The translations under genes and the position numbers were made by a program. From H111-94 sp034436045 (lineage in GTDB: Bacteria > Chloroflexota > Ktedonobacteria > Ktedonobacterales > Ktedonobacteraceae): DNA of 10,361 nt. Positions 1-6,861 of the stretch are shown here, in pieces; positions within the stretch are counted from its first letter, which is position 1; each line of letters opens with the position of its first letter. The stretch lies in contig DAOTVZ010000078.1 in NCBI GenBank assembly GCA_034436045.1, forward strand, positions 1-10,361. Direction: 5' to 3'. Under the pieces are notes generated by a model. It saw only the letters and a program-made list of their open reading frames with translations, was not told where the DNA came from and did not search any database.

Positions 1-600
1 AGAGGTGGTGAATTAGTGCTGTTGCTGGGCGCGACGTTTCCGGCCATCAAGGCGGTGGTAGCTTGTTCGCCAAGCGGGCTGGTGCAGGCGGGCCTTGATA
101 GGCGTCGCTTTGCTTCTCCAGCCTGGACGTATCGTGGTAAACCGTTACAGCATGTGAAGGTTAGATTCACACCAGTATTGTCCTTCAAACTTATGTGGCA
201 GAGTTTCAAGGCGCAATCATTTCCTATGCGTGATATATTTCTGACCACTTTGAAAGATTACGAACACCTGGAAGCGGCCACTATTCCGGTAGAGAATATG
301 CAGGGGCCGATTCTGCTCATCTCTGGCGGCGATGATAAGATGTGGCCTGCCAGTATCTTTGCCGAGCGCGTCATGCAACGCTTGCGCGAGCAGCATCATC
401 CCTTCGTTGACCGGCATCTATGTTATAAAGGCGCAGGACATTTTGTCAGTTTCCCCTATGGTTATCCTTATTTGCCTCCTTGTATAAAGCAGGTGCAGGG
501 TCTGGCTGTTGGGGGAACGCTGGAAGCTACGGCTGCCTCGGTGAGGGACTCATGGCAAGAGATACTGGTATTTTTCCGCCGGAGCTTCGGTTCAAGATAG
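1..600 (+). CDS. Acyl-CoA thioesterase / BAAT C-terminal-type alpha/beta hydrolase, 5' partial
   Basis: The reading frame is open from base 1, so the true start lies outside the window; 199 residues of the C-terminal part are visible. The fragment begins RGGELVLLLGATFP, which matches the region just after the nucleophile in BAAT/acyl-CoA thioester hydrolase proteins (pattern G-x-S-K/R-G-x-E), so the catalytic Ser is probably one residue before the window. The other two triad residues are visible: Asp in SGGDDKMWP (fragment residue 111 or 112) and His in GAGHFVSFPYG (fragment residue 147). Family members hydrolyse acyl-CoA thioesters or transfer the acyl group to an amino acid; the bacterial substrate cannot be read from the sequence. 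There is no visible link to CO oxidation. The family call is firm, the precise substrate unknown. Confidence 0.8.
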   Translation, partial: RGGELVLLLGATFPAIKAVVACSPSGLVQAGLDRRRFASPAWTYRGKPLQHVKVRFTPVLSFKLMWQSFKAQSFPMRDIFLTTLKDYEHLEAATIPVENMQGPILLISGGDDKMWPASIFAERVMQRLREQHHPFVDRHLCYKGAGHFVSFPYGYPYLPPCIKQVQGLAVGGTLEATAASVRDSWQEILVFFRRSFGSR

Positions 601-636
601 TGTGTTGTATCCGTCCTGTCTCCTGACTAGAACCCG

Positions 637-664
637 TAATACAAGCTCATGCGAGCCTGTATTA
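637..664 (+). terminator. Hairpin downstream of the hydrolase gene, possible terminator
   Basis: Arms 637-648 and 653-664 (TAATACAAGCTC and GAGCCTGTATTA) pair with one A-C mismatch around a 4-base loop, starting 36 bases after the stop codon of the hydrolase. No T tract follows on either strand, so it is not a classical intrinsic terminator. The position between two unrelated genes makes transcription ending or mRNA 3'-end protection the simplest reading. The rest of 601-764 shows nothing else I can support. Confidence 0.35.
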
Positions 665-764
665 GCATAAAACTGAAGAATTGTAGCAAAAGTGGCCCTA
701 TCGTATTATGAGGAACAGTAGCGGACAGATAAAGGCGAGATGATGGGCAGGATGTGGTCAATAG

Positions 765-773
765 TGTTATACT
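765..773 (+). promoter_or_regulatory. Candidate extended -10 promoter for the two-component operon
   Basis: TGTTATACT is a TG-n extended -10 element with a good TATACT hexamer, ending 47 bases before the kinase ATG at 821. No convincing -35 hexamer is seen about 17 bases upstream, which is tolerable for extended -10 promoters. A transcript starting about 7 bases downstream (near 780) would leave a leader of about 40 bases. It would exclude the in-frame upstream ATG at 740 as the translation start. Confidence 0.4.
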
Positions 774-820
774 TACAGTATCAGGGATGTTGTTCACATG
801 CACAATGGAGTGAGAGTTTT

Positions 821-2188
821 ATGACCCAGACGATTGACGAGGGGCGCGCCCAACTCATTGCCAATCTGCAACAACAGGCTGAAGAACTTGAGCAACTGAA
901 TCGTATTGCGATAGCACTAACCTCGGAATTTGATCTTCAGCGCCTGCTCCAGATGATTACGGACGCGGCGCGCAAGGTCACTGCTGGCGAATATGCCGCC
1001 TTCTTTCTCATTCCAGACCTGGTTGAAGGGGATACAGAGGTACCGGCCACTTTGCATAATAAGGTGAGCTTCAATCTGGCGGCTATCTCTAGCGACCATC
1101 CGGGGATGGAGCGGCATTTTCGCCGTCTTGGGCCGGTAGAAGGTATAGGTGTGCTGCATCCCGTTTTTTGGGAGGGCACCTCAATTCTGATTGATGATGT
1201 CCATACCGATGAGCGTTATGAAGGGGTGCCGCGAGGACATATACCCGTCAGAAGCTTTCTTGGGGTGCAGCTCAGAACGCGCGAGGGAACTATTCTGGGG
1301 GCCTTTCTCATAGGAGATAGGCGTGCAGGACGTTTTCAGGCTCGTCATGTAGAGCTAGTTGAAGCATTGGGGGCACAAGCTGCCGTTGCTTTGCATAATG
1401 CGCAACTGGTGGCAAGAGAACGGAGGGCGATGGAAGCATATGCTGCGAAGCTAGAGCATGAGGTTCATGAGCGAACTGCCGAACTGGAACAACGTAACCG
1501 CGAGCTGAACAAATTTGCCACTGACTTACAACATCTGCATCATGAGTTGACAGAAGTGCAGAAGCGGCAGATGTTGACGGAGGAACGCAGCAGGATTGCA
1601 CAGGAATTGCATGATCGTGTGCAGCAAACGTTGTTTACGATTGGTTTAAAGGCCAACTGGGTCTATGAGCGGTTAGAGCCAAATTCTCCGCTAGCTCCTG
1701 CGTTACGTGCGATTAAACAGCTTGCATCATTGGGAACGGCGCAGGTGCGTGACGCAATTTTTGCATTATCCTCTGCAGAATTACCGGAGGAAGGACTGGT
1801 TAAGCGTCTATACACCTTGATTCGTGATCTGCGAGAGGTATCCTCACTGGAAGTTGATCTGGTGGTAGCGGAGTGGACCGGCATATTGCCGTCTTATGTC
1901 GAGCAAGCGTTGTTCATGGTTGCGCAGGAGTCGCTTTCAAATGTGCGTCGTCATGCCAGGGCAAGCATTGTGATCGTCACTTTACAAGTGACCTGCACGC
2001 AGGCGGTGCTGGTGGTGCAGGATAACGGCATGGGGATTTCCCCCCAGGCGCTTCAGCATTATGAGCATAGCACCTTGCATCTGGGGTTGCGCGGCATGCG
2101 TCATCGTATTGAGGAGCTGGGCGGTTCTCTTACGCTCGTCAATGGCGAGGAAGGTGGCTTAATCGTGAAAGCGGTGGTGCCGTTATGA
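821..2188 (+). CDS. GAF-domain sensor histidine kinase, NarL/DesK-type (HisKA_3)
   Basis: This 455-residue protein is the sensor of a two-component pair. A short N-terminal helical stretch (about 1-40) leads into a GAF domain (about 40-200). A coiled coil rich in Glu, Leu and Arg follows (about 205-255), then a HisKA_3 dimerisation helix with the phospho-acceptor His264 in EERSRIAQELHDRV. The HATPase_c domain has the N-box Asn374 (QESLSNVRRHA), the G1 box DNGMG (401-405) and a second Gly box LGLRGMRHRIEELGG. No transmembrane segment is visible, so a cytosolic sensor is likely; the GAF ligand cannot be told. I chose ATG 821 over the in-frame ATG 740. It has a GGAG 10 bases upstream, the extra 27 residues are not GAF-like, and a candidate promoter lies between the two starts. 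The stop overlaps the regulator start (ATGA). Being upstream of coxMSL makes a role in cox control possible but unproven. Confidence 0.9.
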   Translation: MTQTIDEGRAQLIANLQQQAEELEQLNRIAIALTSEFDLQRLLQMITDAARKVTAGEYAAFFLIPDLVEGDTEVPATLHNKVSFNLAAISSDHPGMERHFRRLGPVEGIGVLHPVFWEGTSILIDDVHTDERYEGVPRGHIPVRSFLGVQLRTREGTILGAFLIGDRRAGRFQARHVELVEALGAQAAVALHNAQLVARERRAMEAYAAKLEHEVHERTAELEQRNRELNKFATDLQHLHHELTEVQKRQMLTEERSRIAQELHDRVQQTLFTIGLKANWVYERLEPNSPLAPALRAIKQLASLGTAQVRDAIFALSSAELPEEGLVKRLYTLIRDLREVSSLEVDLVVAEWTGILPSYVEQALFMVAQESLSNVRRHARASIVIVTLQVTCTQAVLVVQDNGMGISPQALQHYEHSTLHLGLRGMRHRIEELGGSLTLVNGEEGGLIVKAVVPL

Positions 2189-2823
2189 TTCGCATCTTGA
2201 TCGTAGACGATCATGAGATGGTGCGTGAAGGGTTGAAGGCTATCCTGGTCAGTGAGCCAGATTTTACTATTATTGGTGATGCTTCTAATGCGGCGCAGGC
2301 GCTGGAGAGTGTTGAGCGTTTGCGGCCCGATATTGTATTGCTGGATGTGCGTCTTCCTGATAGTAGTGGTGTCAAAGTTTGTCAGGAGATAACGAAGCGT
2401 TTTCCTGAAGTTGCGGTGATTATTCTGACGACCTTTACTGAGGAGCAACTGGTGGCGGAGTGTATTCAGGCGGGGGCGCGTGGCTATATTGTCAAAGATG
2501 TTGAACGCTTTGATTTGAAGCGTTCTATTCGTGCGGTGGCGCGTGGTGAGGCGGCGATTGATTCTAAGGCGGCAGTAGCAGTATTGTCACAACTACGTCG
2601 TGTGCCCTCACAGCGGTCGGAGCCAGAACCAGAGCCGCTCAGTGCGCAGCAACTTGTGATTTTGCGTCTAGTCGCGCAAGGGCTGTCCAGCCGTGAGATT
2701 GCGAATCAACTCTACCTCAGTGAGAATACTGTCAAAGGGTATGTGCAGGAGATTTTACATCGCCTGGGGGTCAAAAATCGGACGGAGGCGGTGATGATGG
2801 CGGTCAAACAGGGCTGGCTCTAA
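2185..2823 (+). CDS. NarL/FixJ-family response regulator (REC + LuxR-type HTH)
   Basis: This 212-residue protein is the cognate regulator of the upstream kinase; the two genes overlap by 4 bases (ATGA), so translation is probably coupled. The receiver domain (1-115) has the acidic pair Asp8-Asp9 (ILIVDDHEMVREGL), phospho-acceptor Asp54 (VLLDVRLPDSSG), Thr82/Thr83 and Lys104. A Glu-Pro-rich linker (EPEPEP, near 146-151) joins it to a LuxR-type helix-turn-helix (about 151-212) with LSSREIANQLYLSENTVKGYV as recognition region. Length and domain order are standard for the family, and all phosphorylation residues are present. It should be a DNA-binding transcription factor activated by phosphotransfer from His264 of the kinase. 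The next gene downstream is coxM, and a direct repeat suited to a dimeric regulator lies in the gap between them. That makes the cox operon a candidate target, but this is inference. Confidence 0.93.
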   Translation: MIRILIVDDHEMVREGLKAILVSEPDFTIIGDASNAAQALESVERLRPDIVLLDVRLPDSSGVKVCQEITKRFPEVAVIILTTFTEEQLVAECIQAGARGYIVKDVERFDLKRSIRAVARGEAAIDSKAAVAVLSQLRRVPSQRSEPEPEPLSAQQLVILRLVAQGLSSREIANQLYLSENTVKGYVQEILHRLGVKNRTEAVMMAVKQGWL

Positions 2824-2843
2824 ATATTATAATGTCATAAAAG

Positions 2844-2881
2844 ACTACCTGCTTTTGTATGGTATCAACTACCTCCTTTTG
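2844..2881. repeat. Near-perfect 14-base direct repeat upstream of coxM (operator-like)
   Basis: ACTACCTGCTTTTG at 2844-2857 and ACTACCTCCTTTTG at 2868-2881 match at 13 of 14 bases, with a start-to-start distance of 24 bases, a little over two helical turns. The pair ends 28 bases before the TATACT hexamer at 2910 and lies in the non-coding gap between the response regulator and coxM. The layout fits a binding site for a transcription factor dimer or two adjacent dimers. Which protein binds, if any, is unknown. Confidence 0.5.
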
Positions 2882-2909
2882 GGTCTAACACTTGCCGACC
2901 AGAAGAAGT

Positions 2910-2915
2910 TATACT
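2910..2915 (+). promoter_or_regulatory. Candidate -10 hexamer for the coxMSL operon
   Basis: TATACT matches the -10 consensus at most positions and lies just downstream of the 24-base-period direct repeat. I see no good -35 hexamer at 16-18 bases spacing, which would suit an activator-dependent promoter. A start near 2922 would give a leader of about 106 bases before the GTG of coxM. The same hexamer occurs in two other intergenic regions of this window. Confidence 0.3.
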
Positions 2916-3015
2916 GCTTTAGCGTAGAGGTCTGCATCCCTCTCATGCGGCACCTTCTCATCGACCTGACGTGTTTGACGACGAAGCGCAGCCTTGCTGT
3001 GCGTCAACAGATGTT

Positions 3016-3020
3016 GGAGG
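3016..3020 (+). promoter_or_regulatory. coxM: Ribosome binding site that fixes the coxM start
   Basis: GGAGG with a 7-base spacer precedes GTG at 3028. It decides for this start over the in-frame ATG at 2971, which would add 19 residues with no resemblance to the family. Confidence 0.75.
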
Positions 3021-3027
3021 TAATAGT

Positions 3028-3906
3028 GTGATACCTGGTCCATTTGATTACGTCATGGCCAGTAGCGTAGCCGAGGCGGTTGCGCTCCTACAACAGCATG
3101 GCGACGAAGCCAAGATTCTAGCGGGGGGACAAAGTCTGATCCCCATCTTACGATTCCGTCTTGCCAGCCCCTCTGTCCTCATCGACATCAATCGTATCCC
3201 CGACCTGGATTATGTGCAGGAGGCTGATGGTATCTTGCATATTGGTACACTGGCTCGTGAGGCGGCGCTGGATAGTTCTAGTTTGATTAGTACGCGCTAC
3301 TCTATCCTGCACGATACAGCGCGTAATGTAGCCGACCCGGTTGTGCGCAATTGGGCCACCGTCGGAGGCAATCTAGCTCACGCTGATCCCGCCAATGACC
3401 ATCCGGCAACGATGTTGGCGCTGGGTGCAAGTATAGTGGCAACTGGCCCTGATGGGCAGCGGGTGATTCCCATCGAAGAGTTCTTTGCTGACTCAGCCTT
3501 TGAAACCACGCTTCATCCCGACGAATTATTGACGGAAATTCGCGTTCCCGCGCCGGTTGAGCGTAGCGGTGGGGCGTATTTTAAGCTGGAGCGCAAAGTT
3601 GGTGATTATGCCATTGCGGGTGTTGCGGCTTATATCACGCTCGATAGCGGTGGCGTGGTAACGCGGGCGGGCATTGGTCTAACCAACGTGGGGGCCTATC
3701 CGATCAAGGCACGTGCCGCCGAGCAGGCTCTGATCGGCTCTCCTCTCGACGACGGAGCGATTCACCACGCGGCTGAGCTAGCTGCCGCTGCTGCTGAGCC
3801 AACCAGTGATACTCGTGGGCCTGCTGAGTACAAGCGTGCGATGGTGCGAACGCTTTGTGTCCGCGCTTTGCGCAAGGCGCTTTCCCGCGCAACAGGAGGG
3901 GAATAA
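3028..3906 (+). CDS. coxM: Carbon monoxide dehydrogenase medium (FAD-binding) subunit CoxM
   Basis: This 292-residue protein is the flavoprotein subunit of the CoxLMS heterohexamer. It takes electrons from the [2Fe-2S] clusters of CoxS and passes them to the quinone pool through FAD. The start VIPGPFDYVMASSVAEAV matches the usual CoxM beginning (IPG-FDY). The FAD pyrophosphate motifs stand at family positions: AGGQSLIP (32-39) and T111-V-G-G-N115 followed by DPANDHPA. The C-terminal half carries LERKVGDYAIAGVAA and the GLTNVGAYP stretch typical of the CO dehydrogenase flavoprotein C-terminal domain, ending in TRGPAEYKRAMVRTL. Length is close to the roughly 288 residues of characterised CoxM. 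Translation starts at GTG. coxS begins one base after the stop codon, and the order M-S-L is that of form I CO dehydrogenases. Confidence 0.95.
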   Translation: MIPGPFDYVMASSVAEAVALLQQHGDEAKILAGGQSLIPILRFRLASPSVLIDINRIPDLDYVQEADGILHIGTLAREAALDSSSLISTRYSILHDTARNVADPVVRNWATVGGNLAHADPANDHPATMLALGASIVATGPDGQRVIPIEEFFADSAFETTLHPDELLTEIRVPAPVERSGGAYFKLERKVGDYAIAGVAAYITLDSGGVVTRAGIGLTNVGAYPIKARAAEQALIGSPLDDGAIHHAAELAAAAAEPTSDTRGPAEYKRAMVRTLCVRALRKALSRATGGE

Positions 3907-3907
3907 G

Positions 3908-4420
3908 GTGAGCAAACATCATATTCGAGTGACGATTAATGGCACGGTCTACGAGGACGATGTAGAGGCACGTACACTGCTGGTTCACTGGATTCGCGAT
4001 GGTCTGCATCTGACCGGCACCCATATTGGTTGCGACACGTCCTCCTGCGGTGCCTGCACTATTCTGGTTGATGGCAAGGCGACCAAATCATGTACTATGT
4101 TTGCCGTACAGGCAGACGGGCGTGAGATTATGACCGTAGAGGGTCTGGAACAGGGTGGTAAGCTGCATCCCATGCAGGAGGGTTTCCATGAGATGCACGC
4201 CCTACAGTGCGGTTATTGCACGCCAGGTATGATGATGACAGGCATTGCCTTGCTGCAACGCAATCCTCATCCCAGCGAGCAGGAGATACGCGAGGGTATT
4301 TCCGGCAATCTTTGCCGTTGCACCGGCTATGTCAATATTGTGCGCGCGATCCAGTATGCTGCTGAGAAGATGAGTGCGGAGGCACAGGTGCCGGTCAGTT
4401 CCAGTGAGGGAGGTGCCTAA
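3908..4420 (+). CDS. coxS: Carbon monoxide dehydrogenase small (2x[2Fe-2S]) subunit CoxS
   Basis: This 170-residue iron-sulfur subunit wires the molybdenum site of CoxL to the FAD of CoxM. The N-terminal plant-type ferredoxin domain has Cys42, Cys47, Cys50 and Cys62 (GCDTSSCGAC, then SC). The C-terminal four-helix domain has Cys101, Cys104, Cys136 and Cys138 (QCGYCTPGM and NLCRCTGY), where Gln100 is the residue that usually contacts the pterin. All eight ligands are present. GTG 3908 is preceded by GGAGGGG at a good distance, one base after coxM stops. The in-frame ATG 3806 would add 34 residues overlapping the end of coxM and is not family-like. The last 14 or so residues (after SAEAQ) are a Ser-, Gly- and Ala-rich tail. 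The stop shares one base with the coxL ATG (TAATG), so translational coupling is likely. Confidence 0.97.
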   Translation: MSKHHIRVTINGTVYEDDVEARTLLVHWIRDGLHLTGTHIGCDTSSCGACTILVDGKATKSCTMFAVQADGREIMTVEGLEQGGKLHPMQEGFHEMHALQCGYCTPGMMMTGIALLQRNPHPSEQEIREGISGNLCRCTGYVNIVRAIQYAAEKMSAEAQVPVSSSEGGA

Positions 4421-6789
4421 TGGCAACAGAAGCACATGCTCATCATGGTCTGGGTGAGCCGTATAAGCGCAAAGAGGATGCGCGTTTCATTCGTGGGCAG
4501 GGCAACTACGTTGATGATGTGCAGTTGCCGGGCATGCTCTATGGCGATATTGTCCGCAGCCCTTATGCTCACGCGCTGATTAAGAAAGTTGACACGAGCG
4601 CTGCGTTGAAGGTACCGGGCGTGGTAGCCGTCATCACCGGCAAGGATCTGGAAGCTGCCGGGCTGGCGTGGATGCCAACACTTTCTGGTGACACGGAGGC
4701 TGTATTGGCGGTTGATCGTGTCCTTTATCAGATGCAGGAAGTAGCTTTTGTCGTTGCTACCAGCCGCTACGCCGCCGCCGACGGCGCAGCGGCGGTCGAT
4801 GTCGAATATGAGCCGCTGCCGGTGGTGGTTGATCCGAAAAAGGCGTTGGCCCCGGATGCACCTTTGCTGCGCCCGGACAAGAAAGAAAAGCAGCCGACCA
4901 ATCAGATTTATCACTGGGAGACAGGCGATAAAGCAAGTACCGAAGCTGCTTTTGCTGAGGCTGAGCGCAACGGGGTGGTGGTAGCGCAGGACCTTTATGT
5001 ACCGCGCATTCATCCCGCTCCTATTGAGACGTGTGGCTGTGTCGCTGACTATCACAGGGCGACGGGGAAGCTGACGGTCTGGATGACCTCACAGGCACCG
5101 CATGCACACCGTACCTTATTTGCCATTGTTGCCGGTTTACCGGAACATCGCATCCGTATTATTTCACCGGATGTGGGTGGTGGCTTTGGCAATAAGGTTC
5201 CTATCTATCCGGGCTATGTGTGTGCCGTAGTTGCTTCAATCACGACTGGTAAACCGGTCAAGTGGATTGAAGATCGTACAGAGAATTTGAGCAGCACAGG
5301 TTTCGCACGCGATTACCACATCCATGCGGAGATAGCGGCGGACAAGGATGGTACGGTAAAGGCGTTGCGTGTACATACGCTGGCGGATCATGGGGCCTTC
5401 GATGCTGCCGCACAGCCGACAAAGTTTCCTGCCGGTCTGTTCCATATCTGCACCGGTTCCTACGATTTCAAGCATGCCTTCGTCGAGGTGGATGCCGTTC
5501 ACACGAACAAGGCTCCTGGCGGTATTGCCTATCGCTGTTCTTTCCGTGTGACTGAGGCTTCGTACCTGATTGAGCGTATGATGGATACACTGGCGCATAA
5601 TCTGGGCAAAGACCCGGCAGAACTGCGGCGACAAAACTTTATCCGACCGGAGCAATTTCCCTATCGTTCGGCGCTCAACTGGACTTATGATAGTGGCAAT
5701 TACGAGGGTGCGTTGAAGCTGGCGATGGAGAAGATTGGCTACGCAGAATTGCGCAAGGAGCAAGCTGAGAAGCGGGCGCGTGGCGAATTGATGGGCATTG
5801 GCATCTCGACCTTCACCGAAATCGTTGGCGCAGGCCCTGGCAAGCACTTTGATATTGCCGGTATTGAGATGTTCGATAGCTGTGAGATTCGCGTGCATCC
5901 AACGGGTAAGGTGCTGGCGCGTATCGGGGCGCAGACGCAGGGTCAGGGGCATGAAACGACTTTCGCGCAGATCATCGCCGCAGAGCTTGGGATGTCGCCC
6001 GACGATGTAGATGTTGAGCATGGGGATACAGATACCGCGCCTTACGGTCTGGGCACCTATGCCAGTCGCAGCACGCCGGTTGCGGGGGCGGCAACGGCGA
6101 TGGCGGCACGCAAAGTCCGTGATAAGGCACGCAAGATTGCGGCCTACTTGCTGGAGGTGGGTGAAGAAGACCTGGAGTGGGAGCCGGGTCGCTTCTATGT
6201 CAAAGGCACTCCGAGCAAAGGTAAGACCATTCAAGAACTAGCTTTTGCCGCCTACACCAATTGTCCTCCATACCTTGAGCCGGGCCTTGAAGCGGTCAAC
6301 TATTATGACCCGCCCAATCTGACCTATCCATTTGGGGCCTATATCTGTGTTGTGGATATTGATCGCGGCACCGGTCAGGTCAAGATTCGCCGCTTTGTCG
6401 CGGTTGACGATTGTGGCACTGTCATCAATCCGATGATCGTAGAGGGGCAGGTACACGGCGGGCTGACACAGGGCCTGGCTCCGGCGATGTACGAGGAGCT
6501 GGCCTATGACGAGGACGGTAATCTCCTGGCGGCAAACTTCCAGGATTATCTGATCCCAACCGCGATGGAAACGCCGCACTGGGAGACGGATCGGACGGTT
6601 ACGCCGTCACCGCATCACCCGATTGGCGCGAAGGGCGTTGGTGAGTCACCGACGGTGGGTGCGCCACAGGCGATAGTCAATGCGGTTGTCGATGCTCTGT
6701 CTCATGTAGGTGTACGCCACATCGATATGCCGATTACACCCTGGAAGGTGTGGAACATCCTGCGAGAAAAGGGTTTGGCGACTGACTAG
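4420..6789 (+). CDS. coxL: Carbon monoxide dehydrogenase large (Mo-Cu) subunit CoxL, form I
   Basis: The 789-residue catalytic subunit oxidises CO with water to CO2 at a Mo-S-Cu centre bound to molybdopterin cytosine dinucleotide. The decisive mark is AYRCSFR at 370-376: the form I loop with Cys373, the copper-side ligand. Form II and other xanthine oxidase relatives have AYRGAGR there. Other family marks are TSQAPHAHR and GGGFGNK (253-259), QGQGHET (507-513), and GAKGVGES with the base catalyst Glu742. The N-terminal aldehyde oxidase a/b hammerhead starts with RKEDARFIRGQGNYVDDVQLPG. Length is near that of the Oligotropha enzyme (809). The start has GGGAGG 6 bases upstream and overlaps the coxS stop by one base. 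With coxM and coxS complete, a functional aerobic CO oxidiser is expected. No broken frame or missing key residue is seen. The 72-base gap downstream holds a strong hairpin. Confidence 0.98.
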   Translation: MATEAHAHHGLGEPYKRKEDARFIRGQGNYVDDVQLPGMLYGDIVRSPYAHALIKKVDTSAALKVPGVVAVITGKDLEAAGLAWMPTLSGDTEAVLAVDRVLYQMQEVAFVVATSRYAAADGAAAVDVEYEPLPVVVDPKKALAPDAPLLRPDKKEKQPTNQIYHWETGDKASTEAAFAEAERNGVVVAQDLYVPRIHPAPIETCGCVADYHRATGKLTVWMTSQAPHAHRTLFAIVAGLPEHRIRIISPDVGGGFGNKVPIYPGYVCAVVASITTGKPVKWIEDRTENLSSTGFARDYHIHAEIAADKDGTVKALRVHTLADHGAFDAAAQPTKFPAGLFHICTGSYDFKHAFVEVDAVHTNKAPGGIAYRCSFRVTEASYLIERMMDTLAHNLGKDPAELRRQNFIRPEQFPYRSALNWTYDSGNYEGALKLAMEKIGYAELRKEQAEKRARGELMGIGISTFTEIVGAGPGKHFDIAGIEMFDSCEIRVHPTGKVLARIGAQTQGQGHETTFAQIIAAELGMSPDDVDVEHGDTDTAPYGLGTYASRSTPVAGAATAMAARKVRDKARKIAAYLLEVGEEDLEWEPGRFYVKGTPSKGKTIQELAFAAYTNCPPYLEPGLEAVNYYDPPNLTYPFGAYICVVDIDRGTGQVKIRRFVAVDDCGTVINPMIVEGQVHGGLTQGLAPAMYEELAYDEDGNLLAANFQDYLIPTAMETPHWETDRTVTPSPHHPIGAKGVGESPTVGAPQAIVNAVVDALSHVGVRHIDMPITPWKVWNILREKGLATD

Positions 6790-6799
6790 TTACCTCGCG

Positions 6800-6836
6800 G
6801 CGGCGCACAAAACAACGATACTGTTTTGTGTGCCGC
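6800..6836 (+). promoter_or_regulatory. 15-pair hairpin in the coxL-xdhC gap (mRNA stabiliser or attenuator)
   Basis: Arms 6800-6814 (GCGGCGCACAAAACA) and 6822-6836 (TGTTTTGTGTGCCGC) pair along all 15 positions, with one G-U, around a 7-base loop. It starts 10 bases after the coxL stop. No T tract follows on either strand, so full intrinsic termination is unlikely. Protection of the coxMSL 3' end, partial attenuation or a processing site fit better. The ribosome binding site of the next gene (6852-6858) is outside the stem. Confidence 0.6.
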
Positions 6837-6861
6837 TTCCGACTGCCTTCTGGAGAAGATC

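Noticed and set aside
740..820. In-frame N-terminal extension of the histidine kinase (27 residues from ATG 740)
   Set aside because: It would span the candidate extended -10 element at 765-773, has no good ribosome binding site, and the residues do not look like part of the GAF kinase; ATG 821 has GGAG upstream.
2839..2856. AAAAG...CTTTT inverted repeat after the response regulator as a terminator
   Set aside because: Only five weak pairs, no GC-rich stem and no T tract; the sequence is better explained as part of the 14-base direct repeat.
4417..5055. 212-codon open frame antisense to the start of coxL
   Set aside because: It mirrors conserved CoxL coding sequence and shows no motif or ribosome binding site of its own.
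5236..6234. Long open frame of 332 codons antisense to coxL
   Set aside because: Its protein resembles no family and the opposite strand encodes an intact, conserved CoxL; open antisense frames are expected from the codon use here.
6826..6861. In-frame upstream ATG for the XdhC-type gene
   Set aside because: The codon lies inside the right arm of the 6800-6836 hairpin and lacks a ribosome binding site; ATG 6862 has GGAGAAG and begins with a family-like sequence.
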